A DNA stretch of 64,000 nucleotides, taken from the NCBI GenBank assembly GCA_017472665.1, contig JAFUOS010000003.1, positions 1 through 64,000 of the forward strand, in the 5' to 3' direction. Below, one piece after another: positions 45,801 to 56,426 of the stretch. The number at the start of each line of letters is the position of its first letter. Position 1 is the stretch's first letter. Below the pieces are notes generated by a model. That model was not told the DNA's origin. It ran no database searches and saw only the letters and a list, made by a program, of their open reading frames with translations. The translations under genes and the position numbers were made by a program. The stretch comes from Tyzzerella sp. (lineage in GTDB: Bacteria > Bacillota > Clostridia > Lachnospirales > Lachnospiraceae).

Positions 45801-46271
45801 CTAATAAAATCTTCTTCTGCGTCTTCGATGATCGTTTCTTCGCCGAAACAATTCCTGAAACAGTAGAACCTGAATCAAATCCCTGAGTCGGTCTCTCTGC
45901 GGATTTCTACGTGGATTCCTCTGTGGGTCTCCTGGTGGATCACCTTGCATTTCTCCTCGCATCTCTCCCCACATAGCTCCTTCTTGCGGATCTCCCCATA
46001 GTTCTTCTTCAGAATCTGCCATATCCTTCACTTTATCATAAACGCGATTGCACATCATGCGAATCTGCAGCTGATCCGGATATTCATCATAGATGACGCT
46101 GCCCGTATATTCCATACGGTCACATTCTTCTTCCACGTATGGTAATATTCTTTTTGCAGTCATGGGGTACATGCTTTTCATGTATTCGAAATCCCGTTTT
46201 TCTATTTTTTCGTCATCATATAGTAATGGCATTGGATAGGCCATGTAGTATGGCAATTTTGAATCCATCAT
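45801..46271 (-). CDS. Unknown protein with acidic and Arg/Pro-rich repeats
   Basis: 156 residues from ATG 46271 (an in-frame TTG lies at 46283). I do not recognise the family. Residues 1-85 look folded (KLPYYMAYPMPLLYDDE, then KILPYVEEECDRMEYTGS, a pattern seen in small Lachnospiraceae proteins). Residues about 90-130 are a low-complexity run of MRGEMQGDPPGDPQ and NPRRNPQ repeats, and the tail is very basic (RRRRRRF). The acidic-to-basic switch suggests a nucleic-acid- or coat-associated role, but that is a guess. A clear promoter (46293-46320) lies so close that the leader is at most about 15 nt. Confidence 0.55.
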   Translation of the reverse strand: MMDSKLPYYMAYPMPLLYDDEKIEKRDFEYMKSMYPMTAKRILPYVEEECDRMEYTGSVIYDEYPDQLQIRMMCNRVYDKVKDMADSEEELWGDPQEGAMWGEMRGEMQGDPPGDPQRNPRRNPQRDRLRDLIQVLLFQELFRRRNDHRRRRRRFY

Positions 46272-46292
46272 CCACACATCCAATCTATAAAC

Positions 46293-46320
46293 ATTATAAT
46301 ATAAGATATGCAGATGTAAA
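46293..46320 (-). promoter_or_regulatory. Promoter with a very short leader
   Basis: Minus strand TTTACA (46315-46320), 16-bp spacer, TATAAT (46293-46298). The expected start is near 46286, giving a leader of roughly 15 nt to the ATG at 46271, or almost none to the TTG at 46283. Confidence 0.6.
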
Positions 46321-46329
46321 GAATTTGGT

Positions 46330-47199
46330 TTATATTTTTTCTCTCATTCGACGATAAAAAGTAGAACGGCTCAGTTGCAAAATTTTAAGAGCCTCTTCTT
46401 CTGTAATTAACCCCTCTTGGAACTGATTTACTGTTTCCTTAAAAAGCAATGGATCCAAAGAAATGCGTTTTCTCCCTTTATACTTCCCCTCTGCCTTTGC
46501 TTTTTCAATCCCCGCCTTTTGTCTCAACGTCTGAAACGCTTTCTCATATTCCATCATACGTCCTAAAGAATAGAGATTCCTTCTACATTCTTCCACTGTC
46601 AGCACCATATTATCTTCTTTCACGAAAATCGTCACTCCGCTTTGAAAAAGACGGAACATAGACTCTGAAAGGTCATTTCGATTGGTAGATATATCGCATA
46701 ATTGGTTCAACACCACCCTATCTCCAGGTTGGAAAAGATTAATTTTCTCTGCGCTCGGCTCCTCATAGGTTACAGCTTTATCGTGTTTTCTTACAACAAT
46801 AAAATTGTCATCTCCACAGCGCATATCTGTGCGTAGTAACCATTCAAATCGATCATAATAATCAAGTCCAACTTCCTTCAATAATTCCCACACATCTTCT
46901 CTGGACTGACTTGGCGTTCTCTTACTGATAAAAGAAGGGGTCATGTTTACACGATAATAATGTTCCTTCTGAATATCCATGTCAATTCCTGGAATGCCTG
47001 AAAATATATTGGACGGAAGCGTCTCAATCTGCCCCCAATATGGGGAAAACACATATTGATAATTTTGATCATCAAATCGCTCAAAGGCAATCTCTGCAAC
47101 ATTATATTGATTGTCTTTTTTATCTGCTACTTTGATTATTCCTACACTGCGGAAATATGGTGTGCCTTGGAGCGCTGTGGTATATTCGGTTGTTCGCAT
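46330..47199 (-). CDS. Protein with serine-recombinase C-terminal half
   Basis: 289 residues. Residues about 165-289 match the back half of serine resolvases: FQPGDRVVLNQL, then SMFRLFQSGVTIFVKED, a long E helix, RQKAGIEKAKAEGKYKGRKR, and a helix-turn-helix ending LQLSRSTFYRRMREKI. The catalytic front part is absent: no Y-x-R-V-S motif with the nucleophile Ser, and the usual R-L-D-R-x-x-R is replaced by NQLCDISTNR. Residues 1-165 are a different, unrecognised domain rich in aromatics. It may be a DNA-binding protein derived from a recombinase, or a very divergent enzyme. Not flanked by recognisable transposon ends. Confidence 0.6.
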   Translation of the reverse strand: MRTTEYTTALQGTPYFRSVGIIKVADKKDNQYNVAEIAFERFDDQNYQYVFSPYWGQIETLPSNIFSGIPGIDMDIQKEHYYRVNMTPSFISKRTPSQSREDVWELLKEVGLDYYDRFEWLLRTDMRCGDDNFIVVRKHDKAVTYEEPSAEKINLFQPGDRVVLNQLCDISTNRNDLSESMFRLFQSGVTIFVKEDNMVLTVEECRRNLYSLGRMMEYEKAFQTLRQKAGIEKAKAEGKYKGRKRISLDPLLFKETVNQFQEGLITEEEALKILQLSRSTFYRRMREKI

Positions 47200-47374
47200 G
47201 TCTTTCCTCCTTATCTTTCCAATTTTTTATGTGCATCTACAAGTATTTTTTCATATCTTTCTTTGTACATCATCCTATAGAAGCACTTTTAATAGTACTC
47301 GTATTATAATTCGCATTCCTTTTTTGTGTCAATAGGGTCCTTTTTATTTTTGAGACTAAAATATGATTTTCTCC

Positions 47375-47403
47375 TTGACTTTTACCACCGCCCATACTAC
47401 AAT
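47375..47403 (+). promoter_or_regulatory. Promoter of the Rpn nuclease gene, long leader
   Basis: TTGACT (47375-47380), 17-bp spacer, TACAAT (47398-47403). About 200 nt of leader follow before the start at 47613, with an inverted repeat TTCAAACATT (47449-47458) and AATGTTTGAA (47503-47512) enclosing a GGCAATTCGCC hairpin. No gene is supported in 47200-47612. Confidence 0.55.
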
Positions 47404-47612
47404 GAAAGCCCACACAGACGATGGCATCATAAAAAGTAACCATCGTACTTCAAACATTCAAATAACATTTCTAAACATCGTATGGCAATTCGCCAATATT
47501 TTAATGTTTGAACAACAAAATATTGAGGAAGGGGCTGAGGCCTATGATTGTAAAATTCCTTATTTGGGTCTGTTACTAGATAAAATTGTATGCTAAAATA
47601 AGGAGAAAGAAT

Positions 47613-48539
47613 ATGAATTACACAACTGAATATCAAGAAATTCCACAAGGAAACCGTGAATACAAAAGCACTTTATTTTGCAAAGTATTCGAAGAGAAAA
47701 AACATTTACTGGATTTGTACAACAGTGTGAATGGAACGAATTATCAAAACGAGGACGATTTAGAAGTGAACACATTAGAAAATGTCGTTTACATCTCCAT
47801 GAAGAATGACACCTCGTTTTTGATAGACTGTAACATGAATCTATACGAACACCAAAGTACATACAATCCAAATATGCCATTGCGAGGGCTGCTATATTTT
47901 GCACAACTGTACAACAAGTATATTGCGCAGCATAACATAAACGTTTTTAGCAGCACATTACAAGAAGTCCCAATACCACAGTATGTCGTATTTTACAATG
48001 GTACGAAGGAGCAGCCAGATGAACAGATTTTGCTATTATCTGAGGCTTTTCAGAAAAACAATATGCATAAGTATGTTGAAGGTTGTTTGGAATGTCAAGC
48101 ACATATGTTGAATATTAATTACGGGCATAACCGTGAATTAATGGAAAAGTGCAAAAGGTTGGAAGAATATGCAATCTTTGTATCGAAAGTACGTCAATAT
48201 ACTGCTGAAAATCCTAAAAACCCCTCAAGAGCAATTACGCAGGCATTAGATGAGTGTATCGAAAAAGGAATCCTTGCTGATATTCTAAGTAGTCAGAAAG
48301 CCGAGGTGTTAGAATTGGTATTAACGACATTTAATCGCGAATTATACGAACAAGGATTGAGAGAGGAAGGCGCAAGAGAGGCCTCAAAAGAAGCAGAGGA
48401 ACGTGGTGAAAAGAATCTCCTCAAACGTCAAGTAAAAAGTAAGTTAGCAAAAGGCAAGTCCGTAGAAGTGATTGCCGATGAAGTAGAAGAAACTGTCGAT
48501 ACTGTTCTTGCAATCATCAAAGAACTAGAAGGCAATTAG
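47613..48539 (+). CDS. Rpn-family PD-(D/E)XK nuclease/transposase-like protein
   Basis: 308 residues from the ATG after AAGGAGAAAG; upstream in-frame ATGs have no ribosome site. The nuclease core shows Phe-rich NREYKSTLFCKVFEEKKHLL, then FLIDCNMNLYEHQSTYNP with the D and Q-S-T-Y pattern of Rpn/T5orf172-like proteins in place of E-x-K, then YVVFYNGTKEQPDEQ. The C-terminal tail is a charged coiled coil. Rpn (recombination-promoting nuclease) proteins raise RecA-independent recombination and are widespread, often multi-copy. A related remnant is at 161-586. Confidence 0.8.
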   Translation: MNYTTEYQEIPQGNREYKSTLFCKVFEEKKHLLDLYNSVNGTNYQNEDDLEVNTLENVVYISMKNDTSFLIDCNMNLYEHQSTYNPNMPLRGLLYFAQLYNKYIAQHNINVFSSTLQEVPIPQYVVFYNGTKEQPDEQILLLSEAFQKNNMHKYVEGCLECQAHMLNINYGHNRELMEKCKRLEEYAIFVSKVRQYTAENPKNPSRAITQALDECIEKGILADILSSQKAEVLELVLTTFNRELYEQGLREEGAREASKEAEERGEKNLLKRQVKSKLAKGKSVEVIADEVEETVDTVLAIIKELEGN

Positions 48540-48605
48540 ATAATGATGAAACTATCGATATGACAGCGAAAGCTTCGGAACACATGCATAGAAAAACTTT
48601 AAAAA

Positions 48606-48636
48606 AGTAGGTTATGCACATTTTGCATAACCTACT
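48606..48636 (-). terminator. Terminator of the atp operon
   Basis: 13-bp perfect stem AGTAGGTTATGCA (48606-48618) with its complement (48624-48636), 5-nt loop, followed on the minus strand by six T. It lies 17 bp past the atpC stop. Confidence 0.85.
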
Positions 48637-48653
48637 CGACATAAATACCATTT

Positions 48654-49058
48654 TTACTTCGCCGTCTGAATCCGCGCCACGGCCCTCTTCAGCGCCGCCT
48701 CGGCCCGCACCACATCCAGCCCGGCTTCCTTCCGGGCAAGGCGGTCCTTGGCCCGCTGCCTCGCTGCCTCGGCACGCGTCACGTCGATTTCTTCCGGCCA
48801 GTTCGCATCCTCAGCCAGCACCGTAATGCGCTCCTTCTGGATTTCGATAAACCCACCTAAAATCGCCGCTTTCTTTCTCTCGCCGCCATCGTGGATTTTC
48901 ATCACACACGGCTCGAGAATCGTCGTGAGCGGAATATGATTCTTATAAACTCCCATCTCGCCTTCCACGGAAGTAAATTCCAAAAAGTCGCTCCCGCCTT
49001 CAAAGAAAACTCCGTCCGGCTCAATAATCTTTAACTCAAATCTGTTATTCTCTGCCAT
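48654..49058 (-). CDS. atpC: ATP synthase epsilon subunit
   Basis: 134 residues from ATG 49058 (ribosome site AGAGGTGGG; a GTG at 49064 is less likely). N-terminal beta-sandwich (FELKIIEPDGVFFEGGSDFL, then GVYKNHIPLTTILEP), C-terminal helices rich in Ala and Arg (ARQRAKDRLARKEAG). It links the rotor to the catalytic head and can inhibit ATP hydrolysis. The last 140 bp are markedly GC-rich compared with neighbouring DNA, visible as runs of GC-ending codons. Confidence 0.95.
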   Translation of the reverse strand: MAENNRFELKIIEPDGVFFEGGSDFLEFTSVEGEMGVYKNHIPLTTILEPCVMKIHDGGERKKAAILGGFIEIQKERITVLAEDANWPEEIDVTRAEAARQRAKDRLARKEAGLDVVRAEAALKRAVARIQTAK

Positions 49059-49070
49059 ACGCACCCACCT

Positions 49071-50474
<1,404 letters not shown>

Positions 50475-51338
50475 TTATCCGATAGCATCCGCTCCGGCTA
50501 TAATTTCTGTTAATTCTTGTGTAATAGCACCCTGACGGGCTCTATTGTATTTCAATTCCAAATCATTTATGATTTCTTCTGCATTATTCGTCGCGGAATC
50601 CATCGCCTGCATACGCGCGCCATTTTCACTTGCAACTGCCTCTACAAAAGCACCATATAAAATACTGGTCACATACTTTGGGATCAGAAGGCCGATTGCT
50701 TCCTCTTCGCTTGGCTCGAAATTCATGAGCGTAAGCTGGCCTGCTTCGCCTTCCTCCGTCTGCATTTCCGCAGGATCTATCGGAAGAAGCTTCATCAATT
50801 TCGGTACATGACTCACTGTATTCTTAAATTCGGTATATGCAATATAGATTTCCCCGATTTCTCCATTGGAAAAATCAGAAAGTAATCTTGTTCCAATCTG
50901 TCTTGCGTCTTCAAACGTCGGGTCCTCAATCACTTCCGGATAATCGACTGCAATCTCGTAACCTTTTCTCGCAAGGGTTTCTGCTCCTTTATTTCCGACT
51001 GTGTACAGACGAACCTTTTCTTTTTCAAATCCGCTCGACTGAATCAGTCTGGCAATGTTGGCATTGTAACCGCCTGCAAGACCTCTGTTTGAAGTAATCG
51101 CAACAATCCCTACTTTGTCAGAATTGCCGCTTTTCAGATAAGGATGGTTAATCTCTCCCGCTTGTGCAAGCATAGACGTCATCGTCTTATACATATACTG
51201 AAAATATGGTTTTGAGTTTTCTGCACGTTGTCTCGCTTTTTGTAGTTTTACAGTAGAAACAAGTTTCATGGCTTTTGTAATCTGCTGCGTGCTTTGAATA
51301 CTGCCGCGGCGTCTTTTAATTTCTCTCATTGATGCCAT
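50475..51338 (-). CDS. atpG: ATP synthase gamma subunit
   Basis: 287 residues, with the N-terminal coiled-coil helix (REIKRRRGSIQSTQQITKAM) and the C-terminal one (YNRARQGAITQELTEIIAGA), which together form the rotor shaft. The middle carries TSNRGLAGGYNANI, a family signature. It is 12 bp from atpD. Confidence 0.97.
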   Translation of the reverse strand: MASMREIKRRRGSIQSTQQITKAMKLVSTVKLQKARQRAENSKPYFQYMYKTMTSMLAQAGEINHPYLKSGNSDKVGIVAITSNRGLAGGYNANIARLIQSSGFEKEKVRLYTVGNKGAETLARKGYEIAVDYPEVIEDPTFEDARQIGTRLLSDFSNGEIGEIYIAYTEFKNTVSHVPKLMKLLPIDPAEMQTEEGEAGQLTLMNFEPSEEEAIGLLIPKYVTSILYGAFVEAVASENGARMQAMDSATNNAEEIINDLELKYNRARQGAITQELTEIIAGADAIG

Positions 51339-51384
51339 GATAATAGCTCTCCTCTCTTACTTAAGGAAAACATCTTCGAGTTTT

Positions 51385-52926
<1,542 letters not shown>

Positions 52927-52945
52927 TTATGGTTGCACATGTTTT

Positions 52946-52999
52946 GTGCTTGTACATAATTTGGCACTCATACATATTTCTGCACTTGTACATATTTTG
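52946..52999 (-). repeat. Three tandem 18-bp repeats between atpH and atpA
   Basis: Units GTGCTTGTACATAATTTG, GCACTCATACATATTTCT and GCACTTGTACATATTTTG at 52946-52963, 52964-52981 and 52982-52999, with further partial matches on both sides. They fill half of the only long gap in the operon and lie just past the atpH stop codon. Function unknown; RNA structure, an mRNA processing site or replication slippage are possible. Confidence 0.8.
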
Positions 53000-53007
53000 T
53001 ACGTGCC

Positions 53008-53553
53008 TTACACCTGCACATTTCTTAACTCGCGCGACAATTCATACAATTTCGTCTTAATACTGCTGTCCACCACGCGGTCACCGATTCGGATTACCAT
53101 GCCGCCAATTAAGGATGCATCTACAGAATAGTTCATTTCAAATGTTTCATATTTTGTAGTATCCAATAATCTTTGTTCCACCTTTGCTTTTTGTTTGTCG
53201 CTCAGCTGGACTGCTGTTGTGACACTGGCAATTCCAATTTTCTTTTCTTCTTTTACAAGGTCGATAAAATAATCAAACACGGAAAGCATCTCTTCTGCAC
53301 GACCCTTTGTCACGAGGATGGTCATCATCCCCACGATTTCTTTCGGGATTCTGCCGCTGAAGGTGTCTTCCACGATTTTCACTTTATCTTCTTTCATAAT
53401 CTTTGGATGATTCATTAATTTGCCAAACTCATCGTTCGTGCGCAAAATCTCAGCCACGACCTTCACTGCTTCAAAAAATTCATCCATACGGTTCTCTTCC
53501 AAAGCGACTGCAAATAATGCATCCCCATATGTTTTTGAAACTAACTTAGCCAT
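53008..53553 (-). CDS. atpH: ATP synthase delta subunit
   Basis: 181 residues, with the family opening (KTYGDALFAVALEENRMDE) and C-terminal signature (DASLIGGMVIRIGDRVVDSSI). It attaches F1 to the b stalk. It overlaps atpF by 13 bp. Confidence 0.97.
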   Translation of the reverse strand: MAKLVSKTYGDALFAVALEENRMDEFFEAVKVVAEILRTNDEFGKLMNHPKIMKEDKVKIVEDTFSGRIPKEIVGMMTILVTKGRAEEMLSVFDYFIDLVKEEKKIGIASVTTAVQLSDKQKAKVEQRLLDTTKYETFEMNYSVDASLIGGMVIRIGDRVVDSSIKTKLYELSRELRNVQV

Positions 53554-54056
53554 GTACCTTCACCCATTTCTTTCAATGTTTCGTCAATCAGACTTTCCTG
53601 TACATTCGTATCAATAGAAGCCGCTACGACTTTTTCAGCCATCATAGATGCAATCGTAATCATCTCTTGTTTCATATCGTTAAGTGCATGTTTCTTTTCT
53701 AATTCAATCTCGGCATTTGCACGAGCGATAATACGGGCTGCCTCTTCTTTTGCCTCAGCGACAATTTTTGCTTCATTTTGAAGTGCTCTTTTGCGCGCAT
53801 CACTGAGAATGACCTGCACTTCCTTGTCCACTTCTTTCAGTTTTTGCTCATATTCTTCTCTATAAGCAATCGCTTCTGCTTTTTCACGCTTTGCAGACTC
53901 CTGATCATCCACAACACGCTGTCTTCTCTTTTCCAGCATGTCTCTTACCGGATTAAACAGCAGATAAGAAAGCAACGTGAATAATACAAGCATACTCAGC
54001 GCCATGACTGCGACATCAAACAAAAACTGCGCATCAAGTGAAAATAAACGTTCCAA
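53541..54056 (-). CDS. atpF: ATP synthase b subunit
   Basis: 171 residues: one N-terminal membrane helix (LFDVAVMALSMLVLFTLLSY) and a long charged helix with VRDMLEKRRQRV and many Ala/Glu/Lys repeats, forming the peripheral stalk. Overlaps atpH by 13 bp. Confidence 0.96.
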   Translation of the reverse strand: MERLFSLDAQFLFDVAVMALSMLVLFTLLSYLLFNPVRDMLEKRRQRVVDDQESAKREKAEAIAYREEYEQKLKEVDKEVQVILSDARKRALQNEAKIVAEAKEEAARIIARANAEIELEKKHALNDMKQEMITIASMMAEKVVAASIDTNVQESLIDETLKEMGEGTWLS

Positions 54057-54099
54057 GGTCCAGCCTCCTTCCCTCTATTCTTTCTTTTTATCCTGTTTT

Positions 54100-54378
<279 letters not shown>

Positions 54379-54404
54379 CTAATTTTTGATTTTTATTTTA
54401 TTAT

Positions 54405-55124
54405 TTAATTTTTGTCTGGTATCTTGTTGCCGATAAATACCATCGTCAACATACAGAATACATACGTCTGGATTGCCCCGGAAAATACATCGAAATATAC
54501 ATGTAAGATTCCCGGCCAAAAGAATGCAATTTTATATAGCAGTCCATAAACCAGCGCCATAATAACGGTTCCTGCCAGCACGTTTCCAAATAAACGCAGT
54601 GACAAAGAAAATGGGGTTGCGATTTCTCCAATCAGGTTAATCGGGAACAAAAGCGGTATCGGCTGGAACAATTCTGTAAATGCGCCGAATTTGTTGTACC
54701 GGATGTTGTTCACCTGAACCAGGAAAAATGTGATCAATCCCAAACCAAGCGTGACACCATAATCTGCTGTCGGCGGCCTGAGGCCCAATAATCCGGAAAG
54801 ATTACTGAACAAAATAAACAGGAACAACACTCCAATATAATTGCGGAATGGTGCGCCCTTTTTCCCCATGGAACTTGCTACCATGCCATCCAGCATCTCG
54901 ACCACGAGCTCCATCGCATTTTGAAAACGACTCGGCTTTTCGTTTGTGTCTTTCAGCTTAATTCTTGCGACGAGAGCAATTAAAATAAGTGCGACACAGA
55001 TAATGAGCAGACTGACATGGGTCGTTGTCAGATATACTTCCTGTCCTAGAATTTTCAACTTTAACAGGTTATGAATCATAAAGTCTGCTTCTTTTGCTGC
55101 CACAACTCCTAAGCTGTTTCCCAC
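54405..55124 (-). CDS. atpB: ATP synthase a subunit
   Basis: 239 residues with about six membrane helices; the essential Arg lies in SLSLRLFGNVLAG near residue 178. It forms the ion half-channels against the c ring. A lone in-frame Met start at 55124 has GGAGGGTGA upstream. Confidence 0.96.
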   Translation of the reverse strand: MGNSLGVVAAKEADFMIHNLLKLKILGQEVYLTTTHVSLLIICVALILIALVARIKLKDTNEKPSRFQNAMELVVEMLDGMVASSMGKKGAPFRNYIGVLFLFILFSNLSGLLGLRPPTADYGVTLGLGLITFFLVQVNNIRYNKFGAFTELFQPIPLLFPINLIGEIATPFSLSLRLFGNVLAGTVIMALVYGLLYKIAFFWPGILHVYFDVFSGAIQTYVFCMLTMVFIGNKIPDKN

Positions 55125-55178
55125 ATTATCACCCTCCTTTACTCAGTTTTCTTTACTTTTGGTTTCAATGTTTTAATC

Positions 55179-55574
55179 TCATTTCTGCGATTTCAATAAG
55201 TGTTTAGAAAACACTCTGTGCATAAGCGGCTGCATATAAGCTGCCACTTTCAATGCAAAAATCCCTGCCAATACGGTCAGCGGATTGCCCCACTCATAGT
55301 AGATAACCACACCAATCACAACACACACCACCAAAGCACGCGTCATGTATGACTTGCGCATATATCTATCTGCAGAATCTGCATCAAAATCCAACGCATC
55401 TTCCACGGAACGCTGCATATGAATGGCTAGTCCCCCACTGAGCAGCACACCGCTCCATAACCCCACGGCATTATATACATGGTTTTCAAAAAAAATCAGA
55501 CATACTATCTGCTCTATGACTCCTACGAGAAGAATTCCCGCAAGAAGTTCTGCTAACGTGCTATTCTTCTTCAT
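55179..55574 (-). CDS. atpI: ATP synthase subunit I-like membrane protein
   Basis: 131 residues from ATG 55574 (AGGAAGAGGAAG before it); the longer reading from 55625 would lie mostly inside atpZ. Four hydrophobic stretches and an ALDFDADSADRYMRKSY loop. Subunit I proteins are accessory factors encoded before atpB and help c-ring assembly. It overlaps the atpZ stop by 14 bp. Confidence 0.8.
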   Translation of the reverse strand: MKKNSTLAELLAGILLVGVIEQIVCLIFFENHVYNAVGLWSGVLLSGGLAIHMQRSVEDALDFDADSADRYMRKSYMTRALVVCVVIGVVIYYEWGNPLTVLAGIFALKVAAYMQPLMHRVFSKHLLKSQK

Positions 55575-55797
55575 CTTCCTCTTCCTTTGCTTCTTCGATT
55601 GCACGGCGTACCATCGCATAAACATTGCGGGCGCCAGAAAATACTCCTAAAATCATCAGCGGTATCGTAAGAGGAATCGAAAATTTCCCTTCCAGCCACA
55701 CTCCTGCGTAGGTGCACAAGAGGATTGGGGCTACCATGCTGATACCCAACTGCGAAATCAATGCAAATGTAGTATATACGCTTTTTTTATTTTTCAT
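55561..55797 (-). CDS. atpZ: AtpZ-like accessory subunit
   Basis: 78 residues with two membrane helices (FALISQLGISMVAPILLC and TIPLMILGVFSGARNVY) and an acidic tail (KEEEDEEE). AtpZ/AtpI family proteins associate with the F0 sector and may affect Mg2+ handling. First gene of the atp operon. Confidence 0.85.
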   Translation of the reverse strand: MKNKKSVYTTFALISQLGISMVAPILLCTYAGVWLEGKFSIPLTIPLMILGVFSGARNVYAMVRRAIEEAKEEEDEEE

Positions 55798-55833
55798 AAT
55801 TTCTTTCTTGTTTTCCTCTCAAACCCTTTCTTC

Positions 55834-55862
55834 ATCTTACAATATCTGCTTGCCTGTGTCTA
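55834..55862 (-). promoter_or_regulatory. Promoter of the atp operon
   Basis: Minus strand TAGACA (55857-55862), 17-bp spacer, TAAGAT (55834-55839), about 36 bp before the atpZ start. Confidence 0.55.
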
Positions 55863-55921
55863 GCGTTTTTGATGATTTTTCTTTACCAAATCTTAGCCAT
55901 TTTAAATTACGAAGAGGGACA

Positions 55922-56416
55922 TTAGTCCCACTCTAATCGGTGTAAATGCCCCTCTTTCGTCATATCCTTAAAATTGTTCTGTCGCAGTGCCTCATACAGG
56001 ACAATCGCCACCGAATTTCCAAGATTGAGCGAACGGATATCGCCCACCATCGGAATTCGAATACTATCTTCCTTATGATGCACTAAAATTTCTTCCGGAA
56101 TGCCCGCACTTTCCTTACCAAACATGATATAGCAGTCTGGCTCGTAAGACACATCGGTGTAGACATTCGGTGCTTTTGTGGTCGCCATATAGATTTTAGC
56201 TCCCGGATTTTTCTCTAGAAAATCATTAAAATCGATGTACGTTGTCACATCTAAATCTTTCCAGTAATCCATCCCCGCACGTTTCAATGATTTCTCATCC
56301 AAACGGAAACCCAGCGGCTCAATCAAGTGTAATCTTGTACCTGTCGCCACACAAGTCCTTCCAATATTCCCTGTATTTGCCGGAATCTCCGGCTCAAATA
56401 ATACAATGTTTAACAT
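55922..56416 (-). CDS. trmL: tRNA (cytidine(34)-2'-O)-methyltransferase
   Basis: 164 residues of the SPOUT class: LFEPEIPANTGNIGRTCVAT at the start, FGKESAGIPEEIL in the middle and MVGDIRSLNLGNSVAIVLYE at the end, the knotted SAM-binding region. It methylates the wobble base of certain tRNA-Leu. A weak GGGAC/GTCCC hairpin (55916-55929) overlaps the stop. Confidence 0.95.
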   Translation of the reverse strand: MLNIVLFEPEIPANTGNIGRTCVATGTRLHLIEPLGFRLDEKSLKRAGMDYWKDLDVTTYIDFNDFLEKNPGAKIYMATTKAPNVYTDVSYEPDCYIMFGKESAGIPEEILVHHKEDSIRIPMVGDIRSLNLGNSVAIVLYEALRQNNFKDMTKEGHLHRLEWD

Positions 56417-56426
56417 CTTTTTTCCT

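Noticed and set aside
52946-52999. CRISPR array
   Set aside because: The 18-bp units are directly adjacent with no spacers, so it is a simple tandem repeat.
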